A DNA stretch of 64,000 nt from Methylomonas methanica (GTDB taxonomy: Bacteria; Pseudomonadota; Gammaproteobacteria; Methylococcales; Methylomonadaceae). The notes beneath the pieces are model-generated. The model worked only from the letters and a program-made list of their open reading frames with translations, did no database searches and was not told where the DNA came from. Of this stretch, positions 53,231 through 62,508 are shown piece by piece; position 1 is the stretch's first letter, and each line of letters starts with the position of its first letter. Where the stretch lies: contig LUUF01000084.1 of the NCBI GenBank assembly GCA_001644045.1, positions 1 to 64,000 on the forward strand, in the 5' to 3' direction. The translations under genes and the position numbers were made by a program.

Positions 53231-53309
53231 CCCCAACTCGGAGAATCGAGGTAGCCTATCCTATCGCCGCGCGATTATGCTAACGTGGCGCTTTTGCCCC
53301 GGAATTGCA

Positions 53310-54254
53310 ATGAAGCCTATTACTCACCAGCTCGCACTCGCGTTGTCCTTAGTTTCGTCTGCCCTACTCTGTCAAACGGCCTATGCGGTAACGACACCGG
53401 CGGATCAGGACAAATTGCGCATTCATACCAGCATGCCCAGAAGAACCAGCGACTCGCTATTTTCATACACGGCGGAATGGCGCATCGACGACGGCGAGCT
53501 CTACCGTTCAACCGGCTTGAGCTTTTTAAACGCGCATAAATTCGATGAAGCAACGCCGCCTTACGCGGTCACGAAAAAGCTGCTTACCTCGATGAAAGAC
53601 GGCATGATTCAGCTCGATCCGAATTGGCGCGGCATCACCATTACCCAGCCGCCGGAGCAAGCGGAATTGATCATAGCCAACAAAACCGGCTATTCGTTAA
53701 CGACGGTAACGGTCAGGGATTACAGTAACCAAGGCCTGCGTTTCGATCTTGCCGATAAAAATTTCAATACCGACGGCGTGCAAATAGCTCTTGATCTGGT
53801 GTTTAGCGCGGATGTGGAATATCTTGACGGCTTTACGTCGAAAAAAGCCTTAACTGCCTCGCAAGGTGAAATCGAGATCAAGATAGACGATCAAAAACCG
53901 ATTCATATCAAAACCGACGGTAAAACCACCCGCGAACTGGAACAAGAAATCGCCAAGCAGTTAAGCATCTCTCAACTTGCTGAAACACCGCTGTATCCGG
54001 GCATGGTCAGCAACGATACCCGCAATAACAAACCGTTCGATGGCAGCGAGGTGCAATTTCTAAATCTTGCCGCCAAATCGATCGCAATTGATATTACCGA
54101 TCCAGCCTTGGGCGTACTGGCCAAATTCAAGTTCAAGGACGAGAATCACTCGGTGAAGGTTGTCGAGCCGCGTTTCATGCTTGGCGCGCTGGCATTGACT
54201 GTGGTTTTAGCCATCGTGTATTTCCGACGTAAAAACGCGAAGAAGCCGTCATAA
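53310..54254 (+). CDS. Exported protein with C-terminal membrane anchor
   Basis: A 314-residue protein: signal peptide ending TAYA, a mixed beta domain of about 240 residues with no recognised motif, and a C-terminal helix (FMLGALALTVVLAIVYF) followed by a basic end (RRKNAKKPS). It therefore spans the inner membrane once with the bulk outside. ATG 53310 has GGAA upstream. No function is assigned. It is convergent with the NlpE-like gene. Confidence 0.72.
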   Translation: MKPITHQLALALSLVSSALLCQTAYAVTTPADQDKLRIHTSMPRRTSDSLFSYTAEWRIDDGELYRSTGLSFLNAHKFDEATPPYAVTKKLLTSMKDGMIQLDPNWRGITITQPPEQAELIIANKTGYSLTTVTVRDYSNQGLRFDLADKNFNTDGVQIALDLVFSADVEYLDGFTSKKALTASQGEIEIKIDDQKPIHIKTDGKTTRELEQEIAKQLSISQLAETPLYPGMVSNDTRNNKPFDGSEVQFLNLAAKSIAIDITDPALGVLAKFKFKDENHSVKVVEPRFMLGALALTVVLAIVYFRRKNAKKPS

Positions 54255-54266
54255 CGGTGCGAGCTT

Positions 54267-54302
54267 CCGGGTGTCCGCTTTTGGGGAGCAGCGGCCACCC
54301 GG
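54267..54302. terminator. Bidirectional hairpin between convergent genes
   Basis: CCGGGTGTCCGCT (54267-54279) pairs with AGCGGCCACCCGG (54290-54302), 12 pairs with one mismatch and a ten-base loop. It lies between the anchored exported protein and the NlpE-like gene. No U-run follows either way. Confidence 0.6.
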
Positions 54303-54314
54303 ATAATACCTAGA

Positions 54315-54797
54315 TTAATGCCCTGAATGTTCAGGCTGCTTATCGGTGACGCTGGTTCTACGCAAAATATAGCGATCGGCGAGCTTGCCGGAAAATCGAT
54401 TGCCGTTGCTATCCAACTGAATCAACGCATCCTTTTCAACCAGATATTGCTGCGAAGTTGAGCCGTTCTTTGGGGTCAAAACCAGAGTATTGGCTTTGTC
54501 GCCCGGAGCAAACTTGCCCTTTTCAGTAAACTCCCGTTCCGATTTGCCCAGAAATTGGGTCATTAGCAGATAACTGCCATTTTTGTTCAAAGCCAGCGTG
54601 GTTTTCACGCCGATGCAGTCGGCACAAGGTGTCAGTCCATTATAAATCCCCGGCCAGTCCTGGCTTTTGTGTTCGTGATGAGCATCCTTATCGTCCGCTC
54701 CGGCCGTTTCGGCGAGCGCTGGATTACAAGCCGAAAACGCGGCTATGACGAGAAAAAAGACCAGATTCTTTTTGAATTTTAAGTTAACTGTCCGCAT
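54315..54797 (-). CDS. NlpE-like copper-resistance / envelope-stress lipoprotein
   Basis: A 160-residue protein with a lipobox-like site (AAFSACNP) and an NlpE N-terminal domain: DWPGIYNGLTPCADCIGVKTTLALNKNGSY, with the family CxxC (PCADC). Its His-rich segment (DAHHEHKS) follows the signal. E. coli NlpE senses surface contact and copper and activates Cpx. A Cpx-like pair lies 14 kb away in this window, so a functional link is plausible. ATG 54797 follows AGGAG. Confidence 0.82.
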   Translation of the reverse strand: MRTVNLKFKKNLVFFLVIAAFSACNPALAETAGADDKDAHHEHKSQDWPGIYNGLTPCADCIGVKTTLALNKNGSYLLMTQFLGKSEREFTEKGKFAPGDKANTLVLTPKNGSTSQQYLVEKDALIQLDSNGNRFSGKLADRYILRRTSVTDKQPEHSGH

Positions 54798-55469
54798 ATT
54801 TGCTCCTGGGCAAACCATCGATAATAATAATTATTGGGTAGATACCGCGCTGGAAATCCATTATTCGCTAAAGTTCTTTCGCGTGAAATGGCCTGGGAAA
54901 ATTAGCACGTCAACAATAACGATCACCAATCAGTGCCCTTTTACCGATTACCATCTAACCGATCGAAAGCACACTCCATTGATTTATAAAGCCTCCCTTA
55001 CAAACCACGCGTGATTCCAACGGTGTATTGTGGCATAGCTGCGGATGATTGACTGCTTTCATATCGCTAAGCTTTACGGACAACTCGGTTAAGCGATCAG
55101 CCAACTGAGTTCCAGCACTAATCTTCTGAGCAGAGACCGTTCTGCGAAGGCTTGAACACGGTGTAACCTTGTCTGCTGAGGCTAGCCTTGAACTTATTAG
55201 TGCGCTTACCAGGATCGGCAGGGACATTTTTGTGTGCTAAACCAGCTTTTTCATAGCCGTTTTTTGACGCAACACTTAAAAATCCGACTGTCGCTCATCG
55301 AAGTGTTTTTTGAATGTTACATTGCCGCCCGATTAGAAAATTTGATCGATTATTGCCGGTACCGAAACGGTACCGATATTTCTACCCCGAGATGCCGCTA
55401 GGTGATCTCGCTTCAGTAAGTTGGCTCGGTTGGTGTGCTTGCTGAAGTTAAACTCCAAAGGTGACCGAT
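54798..55469. other. Gene-poor gap
   Basis: These 670 bases have no confident gene. A 90-residue minus frame at 54955-55227 has a signal-like start but no ribosome site and is doubtful. The remainder is AT-rich near 54820-54960 and otherwise featureless, presumably holding the promoters of the NlpE-like and protease genes. Confidence 0.5.
54955..55227 (-). CDS. Doubtful small exported protein
   Basis: The frame would encode 90 residues with a hydrophobic N-terminus (MSLPILVSALISSRLASA) and a helical region (LADRLTELSVKLSDMK). There is no ribosome binding site upstream, no family resemblance and no supporting neighbour. It may be chance sequence in a gap. Confidence 0.25.
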   Translation of the reverse strand: MSLPILVSALISSRLASADKVTPCSSLRRTVSAQKISAGTQLADRLTELSVKLSDMKAVNHPQLCHNTPLESRVVCKGGFINQWSVLSIG

Positions 55470-57701
55470 ATGAATACTCATATCCCAAGAAAACCCAAAA
55501 CTCTGGCATCCGCTATTTCCGCCGGACTACTTTTTTCCACGATGGCGTTTGCCGCGGACACTTCACAGTTAATCGGCAAAGATCTCGACCAAAATCGCGA
55601 TCTGGTTGCCACTGTGATGCAAGGCCGTAATTACACGATACAAATCGACGAGCAAGGAAAAATTAAACAAGTCATCGACACCGGCGCCAACGGCGACGGC
55701 ACCGATCCGCTTGCCATCGCCGGCACCTCATCCGCTACGCCGTCAAGCGCAGGCGCGATGGCGGAATTACCGGTTAATTATCAAGGCCAGCACGCTATCG
55801 ATATACTGGGCGCCGATTTGCCCAAAGTCGCGTCCAACCATGGCTTGACTCCGGAAAAATTCAAGGAAATGCTGACGCAGGACGAGACGATGCGGGTCGA
55901 CGGTAACGGCCGAGTCTTGTATGTGGACAATACCACCGATCAGCAAAATCAAACGCAAGCTGGCAATGTCGTATCACCCGATAATGTTACCGGTACAACG
56001 ACTACAACCAATCCACCGGTGCCAATCGCCTCGAAAGCCGCATTGGCAAACGCGTTTTTATTGCACAGCAAACCGGGCGCAAGCAAAACCATTTACCTGG
56101 ATTTCGACGGTCATATTGCTCAGGGCACGGCTTGGTCAGCTTCCACCATTAACGCGCCTGCATACGATTTAACCGGCAACCCTGGCGTTTTTGACGATAC
56201 TGAGCGCAGTAATATCATTAGTATGTGGAATCGGGTAGCGGAAGATTACATCGCCTTCGATGTGGACGTTACCACCCAACTGCCGACTAACGATGCCTTA
56301 TTCCGCACCAGCGCGGCAGATACCAATTATGGAATACGCGTGGTGGTCACCAAAACCGTGTTTAACTGCGGTTGCGGCGGTGTTGCCTATGTGGGTGTAG
56401 TCAATTTCGTTAACAACGCTTATTACCAACCGGCCTGGGTGTTCCAAGACGGTTTGGCAAATAACGAAAAATACATTGCCGAAGCGGTTTCTCACGAAGC
56501 CGGCCATAATCTGGGCCTGCAACACGATGGACAATACCCTAGCACCGGCTATTACGCGGGTCATGGTACAGGCGTCACGGGTTGGGCGCCGATTATGGGT
56601 GTGGGCTATTACAAAAATCTGACGCAATGGAATCCAGGCAGCTATCCAAATGCCAACAATCAACAGGATGATATTGCGACGTTCGCCAGTTACGGTATTC
56701 TGGTCAGAAGCGACGATTACGGTAATACCTTAGGCACCGCCAGTTCCTTAATCAATATAGGCACTGCAACTGCGCTGAATATTCAAACGTTCGGTGTGAT
56801 AGAAAAATCTACCGATACTGACATGTTCGTGATCAGCACCGGTGGCGGACTTATCAACTTGACAGCCAGTCCTGCAGCGGTAGGTCCAAACCTGGATATT
56901 AAGTTGACCTTATATAACGCTAGCGGTGCCGTGGTGGCTAGCAACGCGCCGGAAACCACTTTAACAGCTGCCATCAACCAATCCGTACCGGCAGGCACAT
57001 ATTATTTGGCGGTAACAGGCTCAGGTCGTGCGGCAGTAAGCGGCGATGCGGGCTACTCTGTTTACGGCAGCTTGGGGCAATACCAGATCACCGGTAGTTA
57101 CGTGCCGGCTGGCACTGTGTTGACAAAACCTCCAGTTGGCAGCATCTCCGCCTCTACTTTGTCAGGCCCAGCACCGTTAACGGTTAATTTCTCGGCCAAT
57201 AACACAGTCGGCAACGGCAATATCACCAGTTATCAGTGGTCATTTGGGGATAACACCAGTGCGACCGGTGCAAACCCCGCTCATACTTTTACGACAGTAG
57301 GCACCTATAACGTTAAGTTGCTGGTTACCAATCAATATCAGTTAACCGACACCAAAACGGTTCAAGTCACAGTAACGGCGCCGCCTTTGCCAACCATGTG
57401 GGTATCCACGATAGGCATGTCTATCGTTAAGAGCACCAATGTGCAGGCAAAAATATCGGTTAAATTGATCGATTCCAACGGCAAACCGGTAGCGAATGCC
57501 ACCGTAGTAGGTACTTTTAGCGGTTCGGTTGCCGGTACGATTACCAGTAAAACGGATGCGACCGGTACCGTTATCCAAGCTGCTACTACCACAAAACTGA
57601 TCGGCGGTTCCGCCACCTATACGCTAAACAGCGTGACTGCGGCGGGTTACACCTACAATCCGACCAAGAATGTGAGGTCGGTTGTTACGATGACCTGGTA
57701 A
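55470..57701 (+). CDS. Secreted metzincin-type metalloprotease with PKD domain
   Basis: A 743-residue exported protein. Signal peptide ends AFAAD; a pro-like region follows to about 185. The catalytic domain holds the zinc site HEAGHNLGLQHD (342-353), with a downstream M in PIMGVG acting as the Met-turn. A PPC-like domain (about 440-535), a PKD domain (SISAS...QWSFGDN...HTFTTVGTYNVKLLVTN, about 552-635) and a C-terminal Ig-like domain follow. It probably digests extracellular proteins. ATG 55470 has AAGGTG. It is followed by two terminators. Confidence 0.88.
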   Translation: MNTHIPRKPKTLASAISAGLLFSTMAFAADTSQLIGKDLDQNRDLVATVMQGRNYTIQIDEQGKIKQVIDTGANGDGTDPLAIAGTSSATPSSAGAMAELPVNYQGQHAIDILGADLPKVASNHGLTPEKFKEMLTQDETMRVDGNGRVLYVDNTTDQQNQTQAGNVVSPDNVTGTTTTTNPPVPIASKAALANAFLLHSKPGASKTIYLDFDGHIAQGTAWSASTINAPAYDLTGNPGVFDDTERSNIISMWNRVAEDYIAFDVDVTTQLPTNDALFRTSAADTNYGIRVVVTKTVFNCGCGGVAYVGVVNFVNNAYYQPAWVFQDGLANNEKYIAEAVSHEAGHNLGLQHDGQYPSTGYYAGHGTGVTGWAPIMGVGYYKNLTQWNPGSYPNANNQQDDIATFASYGILVRSDDYGNTLGTASSLINIGTATALNIQTFGVIEKSTDTDMFVISTGGGLINLTASPAAVGPNLDIKLTLYNASGAVVASNAPETTLTAAINQSVPAGTYYLAVTGSGRAAVSGDAGYSVYGSLGQYQITGSYVPAGTVLTKPPVGSISASTLSGPAPLTVNFSANNTVGNGNITSYQWSFGDNTSATGANPAHTFTTVGTYNVKLLVTNQYQLTDTKTVQVTVTAPPLPTMWVSTIGMSIVKSTNVQAKISVKLIDSNGKPVANATVVGTFSGSVAGTITSKTDATGTVIQAATTTKLIGGSATYTLNSVTAAGYTYNPTKNVRSVVTMTW

Positions 57702-57716
57702 GGAACTAGACCAAAA

Positions 57717-57741
57717 AAAAGGGGGACGATTCACCCCTTTT
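57717..57741 (+). terminator. Terminator of the metalloprotease gene
   Basis: AAAAGGGG (57717-57724) pairs with CCCCTTTT (57734-57741), giving an 8-bp stem with T residues at the 3' end, 16 bp after the stop codon. Confidence 0.75.
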
Positions 57742-57775
57742 AATCGGAACCTAAAGGCCGGCTCGCTGGCTGAAT

Positions 57776-57809
57776 AAAAAGCCTGTAGCGTTTAGCTACA
57801 GGCTTTTTT
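57776..57809. terminator. Strong bidirectional terminator
   Basis: GCCTGTAGC (57781-57789) pairs with GCTACAGGC (57795-57803), flanked by AAAAA and TTTTTT that extend the stem and serve as U-runs in both directions. It separates the protease from the convergent three-helix membrane protein. Confidence 0.9.
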
Positions 57810-57829
57810 ACGTTGAGATTGCCACTTTT

Positions 57830-58171
57830 TTAAAACGGAAACACCGATAGATTTAAACCTATCATCGCGATATTTAGAACGAATCCATAGCTAGCCATCG
57901 TTTTTCGCAGTTTTGACTTGAACATCGCAACCGAGGCCAAGCCTAAACCAACGAGATCCATCAGAATAAAAGCCGTAATCAAAAAGCGTAAGCCATCGCT
58001 GTTCGATACACCATCCGTAGCGGCGTAGATGGGAAATAAAAGAAATATCCAAATAACCAGATTACAAGCCGCCAGCAATAACGCAGTATTCGAATACCCA
58101 AGCAGTCGATGCTTCATGCGCCGGGGCGGGGTTTGTTGAAGTTCATCTATCGGCTGATTCATCGTGGTCAT
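57830..58171 (-). CDS. Three-helix membrane protein, unknown function
   Basis: A 113-residue protein with a hydrophilic N-terminus and three hydrophobic segments: TALLLAACNLVIWIFLLFPIY, FLITAFILMDLVGLGLASVAMF and SYGFVLNIAMIGLNLSVFPF. The arrangement resembles small DUF-type membrane proteins, but no family is recognised. ATG 58171 or 58162 are both possible and neither has a good ribosome site. It ends at a strong terminator. Confidence 0.7.
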   Translation of the reverse strand: MTTMNQPIDELQQTPPRRMKHRLLGYSNTALLLAACNLVIWIFLLFPIYAATDGVSNSDGLRFLITAFILMDLVGLGLASVAMFKSKLRKTMASYGFVLNIAMIGLNLSVFPF

Positions 58172-58608
58172 CGCTAGTTATTGATTAAGTACAGACTCTT
58201 GCAGGCGCATTTTGGAGTTTTACGCATACAGGTCCTTATAATTTTTATATGGTCGAGCTATCTATTTGTCCCAAATAGTGACATGCCGACACTATCAGTT
58301 CCAGCTTTTTTGTTCTACAACACCCGCAAAATAAATTTCCGGAGATACCAGCTTTCAGCAGAAATCGGCGTTGTCGAGAAAATGCCCCAACCCGTTGAAG
58401 CCAACAGCGTTCTTGGCAAGTCTTCGCACAATCTTCTTACAAACAATTAATAACATTGATTTATCGCTTTCGATTAGCCGGGCGCTAAGGGTATGATTAC
58501 CCCAGCAATCGGATGGTAAAGTCATCAGCAAGAATGACGGAGCCTGTGCTGTTCATGCCGTTGGTTGCCAACATAATTCCTATCAAAACACTTATAAGAA
58601 GGAAGGAT
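58172..58608. other. Upstream region of the oxidase operon
   Basis: This 437-bp gap has no convincing gene; an 89-residue frame at 58181-58450 lacks a ribosome site and family features. A short GGGTA/TACCC inverted repeat lies near 58488-58501. The oxidase promoter must be here, but no clear -35/-10 or sigma-54 element is seen. Confidence 0.45.
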
Positions 58609-58761
58609 ATGAACAATCTCTCTGAAGAAGAACGTCAAAAAATTCTACACGGCTCCCCGGTCGGCACCTGGGCGCTGATGTTGATCGTCGGCGGCGGCAT
58701 GGTCGTGGCTTGGCTGTTAATGTACTACGGCATATTTTTGCCTCGCGGCCATATCGGCTAA
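58609..58761 (+). CDS. Small single-helix subunit of the ba3-type oxidase
   Basis: A 50-residue protein: charged N-terminus (MNNLSEEERQKILHGSP) and one helix (WALMLIVGGGMVVAWLLMYYGIFL). Many B-family oxidase operons begin with such a small subunit (subunit IIa type). The start has a strong GGAAGG site. It is 9 bp before the subunit II gene, so it belongs to the operon. It is too short for many gene finders. Confidence 0.8.
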   Translation: MNNLSEEERQKILHGSPVGTWALMLIVGGGMVVAWLLMYYGIFLPRGHIG

Positions 58762-58770
58762 GGGGGCTGC

Positions 58771-59295
58771 ATGCATATCGATAAACTGGAAAAAAACTGG
58801 GCGGGTATCTCTCTGGGGATAGCCGGATTGTTCGTCGCCGTGATTCTGGGGTCTGCGTTTTTTCACGGCATTCACGCGCCGAGCAACGTGGAAACCATAG
58901 ACTCCGCCAAACTGCATCTATCCGCCGAATTCGCCGAAGATAAACTTGGCGTGCAACGCAATCCCAATGGTAGCGTCACCGTGCGCATGGTAGCCGGCCG
59001 TTACGGCTTTTATCCCAAAGACCTGACCTTGCCGGCGGAAACCGCTATTACTTTCCGCTGGGTGAGTCTGGATGTAATTCACGGCGTACATATGCCAATG
59101 ACCAATATGAGCACGATGATCGTACCGGGCTACGTCGCGCAAGTAACCACCGAGCTGCATCATGCCGGCGATTATCCACTGCTGTGTAACGAATATTGCG
59201 GCATGGGCCATGCGCATATGTGGAGCAACATCAAGGTGGTCAGCAAAGCGCAATGGGATGCGCTCAATACTCAAGGGGGAGCGAATCATGGATAA
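58771..59295 (+). CDS. Cytochrome c oxidase subunit II (CuA, ba3 type)
   Basis: A 174-residue subunit with one N-terminal helix (ISLGIAGLFVAVILGSAFF) and a periplasmic cupredoxin domain. The dinuclear CuA site is complete: H104, then C139-x3-C143-x3-H147-x2-M150 (CNEYCGMGHAHM). Short length with one helix is typical of ba3-type enzymes. It accepts electrons from a cytochrome c. It overlaps the start of subunit I by 8 bp. Confidence 0.92.
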   Translation: MHIDKLEKNWAGISLGIAGLFVAVILGSAFFHGIHAPSNVETIDSAKLHLSAEFAEDKLGVQRNPNGSVTVRMVAGRYGFYPKDLTLPAETAITFRWVSLDVIHGVHMPMTNMSTMIVPGYVAQVTTELHHAGDYPLLCNEYCGMGHAHMWSNIKVVSKAQWDALNTQGGANHG

Positions 59296-60907
59296 CGCAG
59301 TGGAAAAAAAATTGGCGCTAACCCACTTCTGGGTGGCGTTCGGCGCGTTCGGGCTGGCGGCGGTGATGGGCTTATATCAGGTCATCGAGCGTAGCGGCTT
59401 TTTCGGCTTTTTAGAATCACGGGAAGTGTATTACGCTTCGGTCAGTACCCACGGCGTGTTAATGGGTTTTGTGTTGACGACATTTTTCATCATGGGCTTT
59501 GGCTATTACGTGGCCAACACCACATTGAAATTGCCGGTTTGGAATAAGACCTTTGCCTGGACCGGCTTCGGCGTGGCGCTGACCGGTGTAGTTCTAGCGG
59601 CATTACCTCTGCTGTTGGGCCAGGCTTCAGTACTATTCACCTTTTATCCGCCGCTGATGGCTCATCCGATATTTTATATCGGCGCGACCTTGTTGGTCGT
59701 GGGTTCCTGGTTCTGGTGCGTGTCGATGATTGTGATGTACATGCAATGGAAAAAGGCTAATCCGGGTCAACCTGTACCGCTGGCAATGTTTGCCACCACC
59801 GCCAATGCCATCCTATGGTTATGGACCAGTGCCGGCGTCGCTACCGAAGTGCTGTTCCAGCTGATTCCCTGGGCATTGGGCTGGATAGATACTATCGATG
59901 CCGGTCTGGCGCGCACCTTGTTTGCCTGGACTTTGCATCCCATCGTCTACTTCTGGTTGATTCCAACCTACACAGCCTTTTATACGCTGGTGCCCAAGCA
60001 AGCCGGCGGCTTCTTGTTTAGCGACGAGATGGCCCGGGCAGCGTTTATTTTGTTGGTAGTATTCAGTTTGCCCATTGGTTTCCATCACTTATATATGGAC
60101 CCTGAACAAGCTCACGGCTGGAAAATTTTGCATGCGGTCGGCACTTTTGTGGTCACCCTGCCAACCTTTATCACCGGTTTTACCGTAATAGCCTCGCTGG
60201 AAATCGCCGGCCGACTCAACGGCGGCAAAGGCTTGTTCGGCTGGATTGCCACCCTTCCCTGGAATAATCCGATGGTGTTGGCGATTATTCTGGGTTTGTT
60301 GATGCTGATCTTCGGCGGTTTCGGCGGCCTGGTCAACGCCAGCTACGCGATGAACGCGATGGTGCATAACACCGCCTGGATTTCCGGACACTTCCATCTG
60401 ATCTTCGGCGGCACCACCATCATCATGTACTTTGGGATTGCCTATTATTTTTGGCCGATTTTGACCGGTAAATCGTTGTATTGCCCATCAATGGCAATTG
60501 CCCAACTGTGGAGCTGGTTTATCGGTATGGTCATCATGACCACCCCATGGCATATATTGGGCTTGCTGGGTCAACCGCGCCGCATAGACAGCGTCAACTA
60601 CAACAATCTATTAACCATTTCCTGGGAACCTTACGAAGTGACCATGATTTTCGGCGGCTTGATTCTGGTGATTTCCGCCGGCATGCTGGTGTACAACCTG
60701 TATAAAACCCAGCTCGGCAGCGAAAGCTATCAGGGCGAAGTGGAATATGCGGAACCGATACATGCGGTCAAGGACTTGCCCGGCTATCTGAACAGCTTCA
60801 CGTTATGGAACGTTATCATAGGCGTATTCATGCTGATTGCTTTCGGTTATCCGATCCTGCAATTCTTCTTGATGGAAACCTTTGGTTCAGGCAGATGGGG
60901 GGTCTGA
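59288..60907 (+). CDS. Cytochrome c oxidase subunit I (B-family, ba3 type)
   Basis: A 539-residue haem-copper oxidase catalytic subunit. Conserved features are STHGVLMGFVLTTFF (low-spin haem His), WTLHPIVYFWLIP (CuB His and cross-linked Tyr), GFHHLYMDP (CuB His pair) and SGHFHLIFGGT (haem ligands). About 13 helices are visible. It reduces O2 to water and pumps protons. ATG 59288 follows AGGGGGAG; the longer frame to 59162 is spurious. The next gene begins 3 bases after its stop. Confidence 0.93.
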   Translation: MDNAVEKKLALTHFWVAFGAFGLAAVMGLYQVIERSGFFGFLESREVYYASVSTHGVLMGFVLTTFFIMGFGYYVANTTLKLPVWNKTFAWTGFGVALTGVVLAALPLLLGQASVLFTFYPPLMAHPIFYIGATLLVVGSWFWCVSMIVMYMQWKKANPGQPVPLAMFATTANAILWLWTSAGVATEVLFQLIPWALGWIDTIDAGLARTLFAWTLHPIVYFWLIPTYTAFYTLVPKQAGGFLFSDEMARAAFILLVVFSLPIGFHHLYMDPEQAHGWKILHAVGTFVVTLPTFITGFTVIASLEIAGRLNGGKGLFGWIATLPWNNPMVLAIILGLLMLIFGGFGGLVNASYAMNAMVHNTAWISGHFHLIFGGTTIIMYFGIAYYFWPILTGKSLYCPSMAIAQLWSWFIGMVIMTTPWHILGLLGQPRRIDSVNYNNLLTISWEPYEVTMIFGGLILVISAGMLVYNLYKTQLGSESYQGEVEYAEPIHAVKDLPGYLNSFTLWNVIIGVFMLIAFGYPILQFFLMETFGSGRWGV

Positions 60908-60909
60908 TC

Positions 60910-61557
60910 ATGAAAAAACTCATTCTAAGTGCAGCATTATTGTTGCCAAGCGCCGCGTTTGCGCAGCCTTCCTCACACGTCGCCTGGACCGCCGATCAGT
61001 TAAATTTCGTGAAAGCCGGCAACCCGCAAAAAGGCGAAGAGTTGGCCAAAACTTGCAGCGCCTGTCACGGCGAAAAAGGTATCAGCGCCTCGGCGGCTTT
61101 CCCGTCGCTGGCCGGGCAATTGCCTACTTATTTGTATAAGCAATTGCAGGATTACGCCGACGGTAGCCGGGATAACGCGATGATGTCCGGTTTGGCCAAA
61201 ACCCTGAGTAAACAGGACGCCGCCGATCTGGCGGTATGGTTCGGCTCGCAAGCGCCAGCGTTCCAGTCGAGAACGGTTATGGTCTATGAAAAAGCCGAAA
61301 AACTGGTTAAATCCGGCAGTAGCGAGCGGGTGTTGCCACCTTGCGAAGTGTGCCACGGCGGCGACGGTAAGGGTCAAGCGGTCGACATTCCGGCCCTATC
61401 CGGCCAGAATGCCGATTACATCTCGGCCACACTGAAAGCGTTTAAGGACGGTACGCGTCGCAACGACATCTACAGCCGGATGCGCATCATCGCGCAAACC
61501 TTGACTGACGAAGAAATCAGCGAACTGGGTTATTACTACCAAAACATCAAAAAATAG
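60910..61557 (+). CDS. Dihaem cytochrome c of the oxidase operon
   Basis: A 215-residue exported protein with two c-type sites, CSACH and CEVCH, each in a class I domain with c4-like signatures (FPSLAGQLPTYLYKQLQDYADGSRDN; IPALSGQNADYISATLKAFKDGTRRND). Signal peptide ends AFAQ. It starts 2 bases after the subunit I stop and is likely the electron donor to the CuA centre. Similar to, but distinct from, the cytochrome c4 at 46 kb. Confidence 0.92.
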   Translation: MKKLILSAALLLPSAAFAQPSSHVAWTADQLNFVKAGNPQKGEELAKTCSACHGEKGISASAAFPSLAGQLPTYLYKQLQDYADGSRDNAMMSGLAKTLSKQDAADLAVWFGSQAPAFQSRTVMVYEKAEKLVKSGSSERVLPPCEVCHGGDGKGQAVDIPALSGQNADYISATLKAFKDGTRRNDIYSRMRIIAQTLTDEEISELGYYYQNIKK

Positions 61558-61571
61558 TAATATGCTTGGCA

Positions 61572-61596
61572 CGGGAGGCAGGACTTTTGCCTCCCG
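61572..61596. other. Hairpin after the oxidase cytochrome gene
   Basis: CGGGAGGCA (61572-61580) pairs with TGCCTCCCG (61588-61596) in a 9-bp stem with a 7-base loop. No U-run follows. It may stabilise the operon mRNA or cause partial termination before the membrane haem protein. Confidence 0.55.
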
Positions 61597-61648
61597 CTTA
61601 AAGTCTTGTGCTAAGCGATACCATCCTCAATAACCCGGAATAGCATCT

Positions 61649-62440
61649 ATGTCTGATCGCAACGAAACACCCGTTAAATATGCCTATAAAGGCGCTAATC
61701 TGATCAGTTTCGGCCTCTCGATCAAACTACTGTTCACCGGTTATTTGACCACGATAGCCGCCGGTTATCTGATGGCGCTAATCCAGATCCTGTTTACCCA
61801 CGGCATGGCCGACGGCAAATTCGGTTTGTCGATGGACGATATTGTTTACAGCTACTATGGCGACCGCTCCGGTTCGGTGTTGGAATCCAAGCTGAACGGT
61901 TCGATGAAATACAACGCACCGGAACAGGAGCGTTTCAAAATCATTCAATGGGTCAGGGATGGGGGCGACGAGGTCGCTTACAACAAGGATATCAAACCCA
62001 TCGTCGAACAATTTTGCACCGGCTGTCATGGCGCTAATGCCGGTTCGCTACCCGATTTCACTAAATTCGAAACGCTAAAAAAGCTAACCGAATCGAATGA
62101 AGGCGCAACGTTTCAATCGCTGACGCGACTGTCGCACATCCATTTGTTCGGCATCAGTTTTATTTTCATGTTTGTCGGCATCATCTTCAGTTTCAGCACC
62201 GGCGTGCCGTGCAAATATAAATATCCGGCTATCGTGATGCCATATTTGTTTCTATTGATCGACATAGCTTCGTGGTGGTTGACCAAACTCAATCCACACT
62301 TTGCCTTGTTGGTATTCTTTGCCGGCGCCGGATTAGGCGTTTCCTTTGCGTTTATGTGGACCGTATCCATGTATCAGATGTGGATACTGGGCGGTATTCT
62401 GAAACAATCGGACCGACGCAATGCCATAATGCGCGATTAG
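61649..62440 (+). CDS. Membrane protein with one c-haem site
   Basis: A 263-residue protein with an N-terminal helix (LLFTGYLTTIAAGYLMALIQILF), a periplasmic loop carrying one CTGCH haem-attachment motif (123-127), and three further helices (LFGISFIFMFVGIIFSF, IVMPYLFLLIDIASWWL, FALLVFFAGAGLGVSFAF). Close relatives are often found next to terminal oxidases and are of uncertain function. It is 91 bp downstream of the oxidase operon in the same direction and may assist assembly or donate electrons. Confidence 0.75.
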   Translation: MSDRNETPVKYAYKGANLISFGLSIKLLFTGYLTTIAAGYLMALIQILFTHGMADGKFGLSMDDIVYSYYGDRSGSVLESKLNGSMKYNAPEQERFKIIQWVRDGGDEVAYNKDIKPIVEQFCTGCHGANAGSLPDFTKFETLKKLTESNEGATFQSLTRLSHIHLFGISFIFMFVGIIFSFSTGVPCKYKYPAIVMPYLFLLIDIASWWLTKLNPHFALLVFFAGAGLGVSFAFMWTVSMYQMWILGGILKQSDRRNAIMRD

Positions 62441-62508
62441 GTGCTGAGTTGACTTGAGGGGCGCCGGAGAATTTCTAAGCGCCCATTCTACGATAACAGG
62501 CGGCGAAT

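Noticed and set aside
58181-58450. 89-residue plus-strand frame before the oxidase operon
   Set aside because: No ribosome site, no family resemblance and chance-like composition.
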